DNA of 37,648 nt, from positions 1 through 37,648 of IMG/VR virus record IMGVR_UViG_3300045974_000319. One strand, 5' to 3'. The stretch comes from a virus. This document shows positions 32,368 to 37,648 of the stretch, one piece after another (the first letter of the stretch is position 1; each line of letters opens with the position of its first letter). Position numbers and translations under genes: made by a program. The notes below the pieces were generated by a model. That model saw only the letters and a program-made list of their open reading frames with translations. It made no database searches and was not told where the DNA came from.

Positions 32368-32637
32368 TACGTCTCCTGTAAGCCATCTAAAACGCCATTC
32401 CCGTTATGCGCCCTGAAAATCAAACCTTAACCCCCATCCAAACCGCCTTTATCATCTCGTTTGGACCAATCCAGTACGCATAATCAGACATTACACGTAC
32501 TGTATTTAAAACCGCCCGCCTAGAATATCTGTGACCGTGCCCGCCAACCCGTCCAGGGCTGATAAAGTGTGAACTTCGTGAGTTTTTCTTCTACTGACTT
32601 ACCAGTCACAAAACGCGCCCGAAGGTGGCAAAGCCGG
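32368..32637 (-). promoter_or_regulatory. Control region upstream of the primase-helicase
   Basis: This 270-bp spacer holds one GTGAACTT (32569-32576) and an imperfect palindrome at 32472-32502: CAGTACG ... CGTACTG with TAAT/ATTA inside and a 5-bp centre. It looks like an operator. A 23-codon frame (32491-32420, MSDYAYWIGPNEMIKAVWMG) starts inside the palindrome without a Shine-Dalgarno and is not called. No clear -35/-10 pair was found. Confidence 0.45.
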
Positions 32638-32913
32638 TCAGGCTTGCGCTTCTCCATAATCCGGGTGGACGCGCGTGCGCCAATCTTTCCATCTCGATAG
32701 ATACTCTGGGAACTCGGTCAGCCTGCGCGCAACTCGCGCTTTCTGGTTGGGTCCGATTTCCATTACCTGGCTGTGTGCCTGGCTGCATGCCTCGCAGAGC
32801 CAGAATTGCACCATCTTTGTCTTGGTGGGTGCCTTCGGACCCACAATCGTCACCACCATTGAAAGGTGATTTTTTGCTTCCTGCCCGCACGCATCGCACT
32901 TGTAATTCGCCAT
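32638..32913 (-). CDS. Zinc-ribbon protein
   Basis: A 91-aa protein with CDAC near the start and CEAC at about residue 40, a treble-clef or zinc-ribbon pattern, followed by a basic helical tail (NQKARVARRLTEFPEYLSRW). AAAGGAAC precedes the ATG. It lies between the periodic tract A and the primase control region and may bind nucleic acid. Function unknown. Confidence 0.7.
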   Translation of the reverse strand: MANYKCDACGQEAKNHLSMVVTIVGPKAPTKTKMVQFWLCEACSQAHSQVMEIGPNQKARVARRLTEFPEYLSRWKDWRTRVHPDYGEAQA

Positions 32914-33235
32914 TTCTGTTCCTTTTCTGAATGTAACTACTCACTACATTGCCATTACCAAGCCTTACACTACAATTCGTGGCATGTCCGTTCCATCGCA
33001 CAACACTCAATTCTGTTCATCTCATTCGCGGCTCAGTTCTAAACTCTACATTTCCTTCGCGATGCTGAGCATTGCCTTGCCTCACATGACCTGGCTTTTC
33101 CGTTGCCCCATTGCGCGATTCGTTACGCCGCCATTCCTTCACATTGCATAACCGATCCGTGCTTTACTGTTGCTACCCTGCTCTGTGCAAAACCTTGCCT
33201 TCACCTCTCCGATCTACACAACTCTATTCCTTCGC
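32914..33235 (-). repeat. Non-coding tract A with ~5-nt NNNNG periodicity
   Basis: On the minus strand this entire spacer divides into units of five (sometimes six) bases ending in G. A clear run is AAAAG CCAGG TCATG TGAGG, continuing CAAGG CAATG CTCAG CATCG CGAAG (about 33051-33098). Another is TAAAG CACGG ATCGG TTATG, then CAATG TGAAG. A period of five cannot arise from codons. The units are not copies of each other. The tract fills the space between the RAMP-like gene's stop and the zinc-ribbon gene's ribosome site. No gene is supported in it. Confidence 0.75.
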
Positions 33236-33844
33236 TCAGTCCCTCGTCAGCGTGTAGCGGAAGGTCCCATAGGCGCCAGATCCGTGCCATTGACCAATTC
33301 CGCGATAGAAACCATAATCCAGCAAATCCCGCAGCACTTCTTCCGTCACCGGCCCCTCTTCCAGGATCTCTATCCCACAGGTAAAGGTCGTGCCCTCTGG
33401 CACCATCTCGCTCCTGGCCAGCGTGACTCTCGGACCCTGCATCGTCTCAGCGCGCAGCGGCCGCTCCAGGTAATCCATCTCGCCATCGGCAGGCAGCGCC
33501 AGCGGAATGATGCGCGGGCTGATGAAAACGTTGTTTTCAACCTTGCTCTTCAGGTTCTTCACGCCGCCCGCCACGCGCCCGTTCTGCACGCTCGCTGATG
33601 CCTTCAGGAAACCGAGCACCTGGTAATTGACCAGGCAGATCTGCTCGAGTTTTCCAGGCACGCGATTGAAGACGGTCGTGCCCTTCTCCAGCGCTTCGGG
33701 CAGCAGCTCGTCATCGTTCTCCGGCAGGCTTTCCAGTCCCTTGCGCTTGGCAATATGCTCGCTGGCCAGTTCTTTGTTTCCCGGTTGGCTGCCCAGGATG
33801 GGCGTCAAAAACTCCACATTCAACTTGAATCCGATCGTTTTCAT
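33236..33844 (-). CDS. RAMP-like glycine-loop phage protein
   Basis: A 202-aa protein: N-terminal strand GFKLNVEFLTPILGSQPG, a central YLERPLRAETMQGPRVTLAR, and a C-terminal DYGFYRGIGQWHGSGAYGTF. Opening with a beta strand after which a substrate-facing loop follows and ending with a G-rich loop is how RAMP (Cas5/Cas7-type) RNA-binding domains look. I recall similar proteins among phages of Clostridia but without known function. No cas genes or CRISPR arrays are in the window. Its ATG overlaps the upstream stop (ATGA). It is immediately followed by tract A. Confidence 0.65.
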   Translation of the reverse strand: MKTIGFKLNVEFLTPILGSQPGNKELASEHIAKRKGLESLPENDDELLPEALEKGTTVFNRVPGKLEQICLVNYQVLGFLKASASVQNGRVAGGVKNLKSKVENNVFISPRIIPLALPADGEMDYLERPLRAETMQGPRVTLARSEMVPEGTTFTCGIEILEEGPVTEEVLRDLLDYGFYRGIGQWHGSGAYGTFRYTLTRD

Positions 33845-34083
33845 TTCGTTTCCTCTTCATATCGTTGCTTGATCCGAATTTGCATCCGGTTGATTAATTT
33901 ACCTAACCTTTGCAGGTCCTCCCCGCAAACACTCAATGGGCTGGTCTGTCGGGTCTTGCATGCCAATTCAATGCGTTCCAAAGCCATCTCTTCCAAAACC
34001 TGCATGCTGCCCAACATCGCCAGATCCCCCTCTACAAGCTCGCGGGTCTTTTCAATGTCACTTTTCTTCCGTCCCCGCGTCAT
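33841..34083 (-). CDS. Small helical protein
   Basis: An 80-aa, charged, wholly helical protein (KKSDIEKTRELVEGDLAMLG; LQRLGKLINRMQIRIKQRYE). No family recognised. It overlaps the membrane protein gene before it by 26 bases and the RAMP-like gene after it by four, so it is probably co-translated with the latter and might be its partner. Confidence 0.65.
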   Translation of the reverse strand: MTRGRKKSDIEKTRELVEGDLAMLGSMQVLEEMALERIELACKTRQTSPLSVCGEDLQRLGKLINRMQIRIKQRYEEETK

Positions 34084-34396
34084 GATCCATCACCTCCCGC
34101 AGCCGCTGTCCCTCCTGTTCAGCCGCCTGTAACCGCGTGGATGCGCTGCTCCAGCCATCCAGCAGATAACTCACAATCACCACCGCTCCCCCCAAGATCG
34201 TCACGATCCACAGCGCTGCCAGACCCCACCAGGTCTGCCAGACCAGGAAAAGCGCCGTCAGCGGCAGGTAAATCGCCAGCACCCCCAATGCGTAATTCAG
34301 GGTCGGATGGAGTCTCTTTTTCAGCCAGTAATGTTCCGCGAAGAGAATCACCATCGCCGTCAGTGTGCAAAGCGCGATACCTAGCCAGTGTTCCAT
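34058..34396 (-). CDS. Multi-span membrane protein
   Basis: The ATG at 34396 has GGGAGGAC directly upstream and is preferred over 34411. The 112-aa protein has about three membrane spans (residues 4-20, 33-54 and 56-78) followed by a polar helical tail (STRLQAAEQEGQRLREVMDH). Function unknown. Confidence 0.65.
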   Translation of the reverse strand: MEHWLGIALCTLTAMVILFAEHYWLKKRLHPTLNYALGVLAIYLPLTALFLVWQTWWGLAALWIVTILGGAVVIVSYLLDGWSSASTRLQAAEQEGQRLREVMDHDAGTEEK

Positions 34397-34514
34397 AGTC
34401 CTCCCATTCAATTCCCAGCATCCGTGACACCATGGCAGACATCGCCCACCAGCGCATTTCGCGCTCTGGCGGGCAGGGCACTGCCACCGTGTCGATCCGG
34501 ATGCTGTGTTTCAT
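34119..34514 (-). CDS. Possible small gene overlapping the membrane protein
   Basis: An ATG five bases after the preceding stop begins MKHSIRIDTVAVPCPPEREM and RWWAMSAMVSRMLGIEWEDY, which looks protein-like. It fills a 122-bp gap otherwise empty. After about 42 codons the frame runs under the membrane protein gene and looks like a shadow (Gly/Asp/Ala-rich). Either the gene is real only in part, or a frameshift shortened it. The ribosome site is weak. Confidence 0.35.
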   Translation of the reverse strand: MKHSIRIDTVAVPCPPEREMRWWAMSAMVSRMLGIEWEDYGTLARYRALHTDGDGDSLRGTLLAEKETPSDPELRIGGAGDLPAADGAFPGLADLVGSGSAVDRDDLGGSGGDCELSAGWLEQRIHAVTGG

Positions 34515-34518
34515 CAGG

Positions 34519-35211
34519 TTACGCCCGCATCTCCATGCGTTCATCCACCAGCGAATAGACCAGCGCTCTCAGTGCCTGATTCATGCCGTCCAGCGGCGTC
34601 GTATCCTCGGCATCCACCGGCACATATTCTGTTTCTTTCGTCAGGGGTTCGGATGCTTTTTGAGCCAGCAATTGGATATACTTTTCAGCGTTCTTCGTCA
34701 GGCATTGGTCATAAATCTCAAAGCGCTGTGCTGCCAGTGCCAGGATGACCTCAACATCATCCGAAGTTGTCAGATCGGCATGCGCAAATTTATTAGCATA
34801 GCGCCGATCGTTCCAATCCCAATCCACGCGCCCCTCATAAATCTCGCCTTCATCCATCGCTGGGGCCATACAGGCCACCCCTGGAACGCCCAAACCACGA
34901 TGATCTAACCGCACTTTCTTCCCATTCTCGAAAACTTCTAATTCAATGGAGATTGGTGCGAAACCTGGCATTTCAATGCTCAATCTCGGGTTTGTGTTTT
35001 CGATTGGTAATTCCTCGAACACGCTCCAAAAAACTTGGTTGATAAATTCTTCCGGCCACTGGTCCTTGAGCGCATCACGCACATTGGTCCAGAATTCCTT
35101 ACGCCTGGCTTTCTGCTCAGCGCGAGCCTGCTCAGCCACAGCAATTGCGTCGGCCTGCTCTGCCTTCAACTTCGCCTTTCCCGCCATTACCAATTCATCC
35201 AAAGTTTTCAT
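34519..35211 (-). CDS. Unknown 230-aa early protein
   Basis: An acidic protein with an N-terminal Ala/Glu/Lys-rich helix (about 8-40, AKLKAEQADAIAVAEQARAE), a beta-rich middle (RLSIEMPGFAPISIELEVFE) and a helical C-terminus. No family recognised. GAAGGAG precedes the ATG. It overlaps the stop of the 68-aa gene upstream by 17 bases. Confidence 0.7.
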   Translation of the reverse strand: MKTLDELVMAGKAKLKAEQADAIAVAEQARAEQKARRKEFWTNVRDALKDQWPEEFINQVFWSVFEELPIENTNPRLSIEMPGFAPISIELEVFENGKKVRLDHRGLGVPGVACMAPAMDEGEIYEGRVDWDWNDRRYANKFAHADLTTSDDVEVILALAAQRFEIYDQCLTKNAEKYIQLLAQKASEPLTKETEYVPVDAEDTTPLDGMNQALRALVYSLVDERMEMRA

Positions 35212-35401
35212 TGCTCTGCTCCTTCTTCACTCCCGTCATGTAAACGCGCACCTTGTCGGCGTCCAGATCCCGGCACGGCAGCGGCCGCGAGATCTCGATC
35301 ACCTCATATCCATCGCCTTCCAACAGCGCCGAAATCCGATCTGTCAGACTCTCCGCCACCCCCGGTGATACCATCACCCGCACCCTTACCACGTCACTCA
35401 T
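35195..35401 (-). CDS. Small alpha-beta protein, unknown
   Basis: A 68-aa protein with a beta-alpha-beta pattern (VRVRVMVSPGVAESLTDRIS; YEVIEISRPLPCRD; DKVRVYMTG). It resembles small ferredoxin-like folds, with no ligands visible. AGGAGG precedes its ATG, formed over the end of the 28-aa gene. Function unknown. Confidence 0.65.
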   Translation of the reverse strand: MSDVVRVRVMVSPGVAESLTDRISALLEGDGYEVIEISRPLPCRDLDADKVRVYMTGVKKEQSNENFG

Positions 35402-35408
35402 ACGCCTC

Positions 35409-35495
35409 CTAATTAATCAGAAAATACAGACTATAGCCAAATGCCAGCCCGGCGACCGCCACGATCACAAAGCAAAGTATCCACAGCAGTACCAT
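35409..35495 (-). CDS. 28-aa single-span membrane peptide
   Basis: ATG at 35495 is one base after the recombinase stop with GGAGGGGA ten bases before. It encodes MVLLWILCFVIVAVAGLAFG, then YSLYFLIN. The whole peptide is one membrane span. It occupies the only free space in this stretch and carries the next gene's Shine-Dalgarno at its end. Function unknown. Confidence 0.55.
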   Translation of the reverse strand: MVLLWILCFVIVAVAGLAFGYSLYFLIN

Positions 35496-35496
35496 G

Positions 35497-36441
35497 TTAT
35501 TTTCCCCTCCGCAGCTTGCCCAACTCGCCCGCTTCCACCGCTTCCGCCAGGTCCTCGCGACCCGGCTGCACGTAACGCGCGGTCGTTTCCAACTTCTCGT
35601 GACCCAGGATCTTCTGCACCTCGGTCAACGGGCGGCCAGCATCCACCATGCTCTTGGCGCAGGTATGGCGCAGCACATGGCAGCCCAGATCACTGATGCC
35701 CGTCTGGCGTGCGATCTCTTCGACCCGCTTCTGGATCCCGCGCACGCTCACCCCGGCGAAGAACGTCTCTTCATTCGTGTACGTCGAGATCGCCAGCCAA
35801 TCGCTCAGTGCTGCCCTGCAGGATGCTGACAGCGGCAATGTGCGCGTCTTGTCGCATTTTCCCCGCCGCACCACCACATCCCCCTTGCGCTCGCTCATCG
35901 TCACATCCCCATGCTGCAGGTTGGCCACTTCTTCCACGCGCAGCCCGGCGAAACGCATCAGGCTCACCATGGCCAGGTCGCGTATTGCCCGCTCGCGTTG
36001 GATCGATGTCATGGCTGCATTCACGTTGATCTCCACCTGGCGCATTACCTTGCGTTCCTCGGCTGCTTCCAACCAGCGCGGCGCCTGCTCCTGCTCGCGT
36101 TCGGCCTGCAGACATTTCTCGAAGGCAATCGGCCGCATGCCCAGCGCCCGTTCGCACCAGGTGCACAGCACGCGCAGCGTCGCCCGCCGCCGGTTCCACG
36201 TTGCCGGGCTGCACTGCTCCACCTCCACGCAGCTCGTGCGGTAATCGCGCAGATCGCGCGTGTTGAGCAGCCCAGGCTCGAAAAGCGAACCGTTTGCCCG
36301 CAGCCACCAGGCACAAAAATGCTTCAGATCCGCCTGGTATGCCTTGACTGTCCCCGCGCTGCGTTCCTCACGCAGGTAAGTCTCAAACTCACCTGCCCAA
36401 TCCAACTCCACCTTCGTCTTCTCTACTGTTTGCTGTTCCAT
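35497..36441 (-). CDS. Tyrosine recombinase (Xer/phage integrase type)
   Basis: The ATG at 36441 (AAAGGG upstream) is preferred to 36465. The 314-aa protein has an N-terminal SAM-like core-binding domain (about 15-110) and a catalytic domain with Arg in FAGLRVEEV (about 168), Lys in GKCDKTRTLPL (about 195-198), His-x-x-Arg in CHVLRHTCA (about 255-258), His in LGHEKLETTARY (about 281) and Tyr (about 290). All six catalytic residues are intact. A compact Xer-like enzyme in the early operon beside a separate serine recombinase suggests dimer resolution or a second integration activity. It follows tract B directly. Confidence 0.9.
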   Translation of the reverse strand: MEQQTVEKTKVELDWAGEFETYLREERSAGTVKAYQADLKHFCAWWLRANGSLFEPGLLNTRDLRDYRTSCVEVEQCSPATWNRRRATLRVLCTWCERALGMRPIAFEKCLQAEREQEQAPRWLEAAEERKVMRQVEINVNAAMTSIQRERAIRDLAMVSLMRFAGLRVEEVANLQHGDVTMSERKGDVVVRRGKCDKTRTLPLSASCRAALSDWLAISTYTNEETFFAGVSVRGIQKRVEEIARQTGISDLGCHVLRHTCAKSMVDAGRPLTEVQKILGHEKLETTARYVQPGREDLAEAVEAGELGKLRRGK

Positions 36442-36465
36442 CGCTACCCTTTCAACTCGTTTCAT

Positions 36466-36809
36466 TGCTTCTGCGTCTCATCGCTACCATTCACGACCGC
36501 GCCATGCCTTCTCAGATCCTCACAAAACGTATCTCGACCATTCCCTCGCATGACTGGACGTTTCGTTGCTTCGCCTTGCCACCACCATGCTTCCGATGCG
36601 ATCCGTCACAATGCCCTACCCCTGCTGTGCTCACCTATTCATTTCCTTCGCTCTCAATTCTGCGCAGAGCATACGCTGCCCCTGCTATTCCGCTCGGTTC
36701 TGTCCTGTGCCTTCGCCTTGCCTTGCCCGTCCGGTCTGATCTTTTCCGTCGCGCTGCCTTGCAGGTCTGATCTGTCCTTTGCCGTCGCAGTCCATATCCT
36801 GGCCCGGCT
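36466..36809 (-). repeat. Non-coding tract B with ~5-nt NNNNG periodicity
   Basis: On the minus strand this 344-bp spacer has the same phase pattern as tract A: ATCAG ACCTG CAAGG CAGCG, followed by CGACG; and ATCAG ACCGG ACGGG CAAGG, followed by CAAGG CGAAG (about 36710-36776). It shares local similarity with tract A, for example 36538-36569 against 33075-33106, and ATTTCCTTCGC at 36641 and 33050. The tract runs from the stop of the upstream gene to the recombinase gene. Open frames on the plus strand here are by-products of the C-rich, A-poor composition. Confidence 0.75.
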
Positions 36810-37166
36810 TTACAGTCCCAGTGCTACCTTCAACAGGTTCAGTTGTTGCTCATTCCAGAAAAACTTAAAGCCTTCGCGCGTGCGCATCGAGCGCAGCCCC
36901 AGCTTCGTCACAATCCGCCCCACCCGCGCCGCGGTCACTTCTCCCCCAGTCGGCTCGGTCTTGGTCAACAGCCAGGCCAGATCCTTCATAAACATCCACC
37001 AGGCTCCGCCGTGATTGATCGCCACAGCGTATTCCGGATCCGCCAGCTTTGACTCGAGCACCAGGTGCTTCACCACCAGTTTGCTCAACACGTCCGGAGC
37101 ACTGCATACCACCGGCTCCGCTTCCAACACCTTCGCATACGTTTCCCGATCCAAAATTCCATTCAT
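36810..37166 (-). CDS. Winged-helix-like early protein
   Basis: A 118-aa protein. The C-terminal half (TGGEVTAARVGRIVTKLGLR, then SMRTREGFKFFWNEQQ) has the helix-turn-helix and wing-like order of a small winged-helix domain. The N-terminal half is helical with a Trp-rich turn (GGAWWMFMKDLAWLLTKTEP). It is the second leftward early gene, where replication or antirepression regulators are common. AAAGGAAA precedes the ATG. Function inferred only. Confidence 0.65.
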   Translation of the reverse strand: MNGILDRETYAKVLEAEPVVCSAPDVLSKLVVKHLVLESKLADPEYAVAINHGGAWWMFMKDLAWLLTKTEPTGGEVTAARVGRIVTKLGLRSMRTREGFKFFWNEQQLNLLKVALGL

Positions 37167-37202
37167 TTCAATTTCCTTTTCTGCTGGATAAATTCGAAAT
37201 CC

Positions 37203-37430
37203 CTAACAGGGATTGACCGTGCTACTCTCAGCCTGTGACAACTTCACGATCTCCGCCGCCACCTCAGAACCATACGTGCGCAGGATCCGGCCCAACGTAT
37301 CGTCGGTCACCTGCCCATTTCCGCGGAGCAAGTTGTAGGCATGCTGGTACGTATAGCCGGTCACCTGTGCGAAATCCGTCGGCGAAATATTCCCCTCCTC
37401 AGCCCAGCGCCTCAAAGCCTTAGTCAACAT
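37203..37430 (-). CDS. Cro-like HTH regulator
   Basis: A 75-aa protein with a small XRE-type HTH: ISPTDFAQVTGYTYQHAYNL and RGNGQVTDDTLGRILRTYG (about 15-55). It is the first gene of the leftward operon, divergent from the repressor, with GGAGGTG upstream and a near-consensus promoter controlled by the operators. This is the position of Cro/antirepressor in lambda-like switches. It should favour lytic growth by blocking repressor synthesis. Its first 27 codons recur at 1-82 because of the contig overlap. Confidence 0.85.
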   Translation of the reverse strand: MLTKALRRWAEEGNISPTDFAQVTGYTYQHAYNLLRGNGQVTDDTLGRILRTYGSEVAAEIVKLSQAESSTVNPC

Positions 37431-37648
37431 TCACACCACCTCCCTACTAATTCCTGTGTTCATCAATTTGGTAACTTATTCATCATTATAACCACTAATA
37501 TATATTTGTCAATATATAACTAAAATTGAATTACTAAATTCATCACTCGAAGATTTATGATGAGTACACTATGCAATTTGATGAATGGCTTGATAAAGAG
37601 ATAACAAAACGTGGCTGGTCTCGAAGGGAAGCATCCAGGCGAGCCGAT
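37349..37648. repeat. Terminal direct repeat, right copy (contig overlap)
   Basis: The 300 bases match 1-301 except for one base missing in the first operator arm (CAATTTGGT at 37464-37472) and an A at 37522 in the second arm (ACTAAAATTG at 37519-37528). The leftward promoter with TTGACA and TATAAT is unchanged here. Confidence 0.9.
37571..37648 (+). CDS. Repressor, N-terminal fragment (duplicate of 224-583)
   Basis: The first 26 codons of the XRE repressor, identical to 224-301, cut by the contig edge. In the closed circle it is the same gene. Confidence 0.85.
   Translation, partial: MQFDEWLDKEITKRGWSRREASRRAD

Noticed and set aside
32914-33235. CRISPR array next to the RAMP-like gene
   Set aside because: No repeated direct repeat of 20-40 bases separated by spacers; the regularity is a 5-nt phase, and no cas1, cas2 or effector genes are present.
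35911-37014. Long plus-strand open frame across the tyrosine recombinase and tract B
   Set aside because: It is antisense to the recombinase and arises from C-rich, stop-poor composition; no ribosome site and no protein-like pattern.
1-37648. Terminal repeats as transposon or integrated-element ends
   Set aside because: The repeat contains whole parts of the switch region in the same order at both ends and no transposase is present; overlap of a circular genome explains it.

Overview
The window is one complete unit of a circular, temperate, siphovirus-like phage genome (or a circularly permuted phage-plasmid) of roughly 37.35 kb. The last 300 bases repeat the first 301 with only two differences, so the contig closes on itself inside the lysogeny switch. 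The host cannot be read with certainty. Dense Shine-Dalgarno-led genes, a GH25 lysin with a Pro/Thr linker and an SH3-like tail, a large serine recombinase and a lipobox protein with a Thr/Ala/Gln-rich stalk suggest a Gram-positive-like or Chloroflexota (for example Anaerolineae) host; this is a low-confidence inference.

The short rightward arm (224-3946) is the lysogeny module: XRE repressor, small membrane protein, a beta-class DNA methyltransferase fused to an Mrr-like domain, and a large serine recombinase. Its last codons contain a 13-bp inverted repeat around a tRNA-3'-end-like core, which looks like an attP. Everything else is leftward, from a Cro-like gene at 37430 down to the lysin at 3947.

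In order of leftward transcription: Cro-like regulator, winged-helix-like protein, tyrosine recombinase, small unknown and membrane proteins, a RAMP-like glycine-loop protein, a zinc-ribbon protein, a 989-aa primase-helicase, an iteron-rich region with a 30-bp perfect inverted repeat (candidate origin), membrane proteins with a lipoprotein FtsK/SpoIIIE-type ATPase, and a run of small translationally coupled zinc-finger and unknown genes. A structured leader (TTGACA promoter and three hairpins, 23559-23714) then precedes the late block: holin-like protein, TM/coiled-coil protein, small and large terminase, portal, MuF-like protein, scaffold, HK97-type capsid, connectors, duplicated tail tube proteins, tail chaperones joined by a CCCTTTA -1 frameshift, tape measure, a distal tail protein with an inserted seven-bladed propeller, a Gp37-like hub protein, fiber-like protein and lysin.

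The most unusual features are two intergenic tracts (32914-33235 and 36466-36809) in which the leftward strand is built from units of about 5 nt ending in G (NNNNG), one of them directly after a RAMP-like gene; the FtsK-like lipoprotein inside a phage; the attP-like site within the serine recombinase gene; the propeller-bearing tail tip; and the fact that the only two differences between the terminal repeat copies fall in the two arms of the switch operator.
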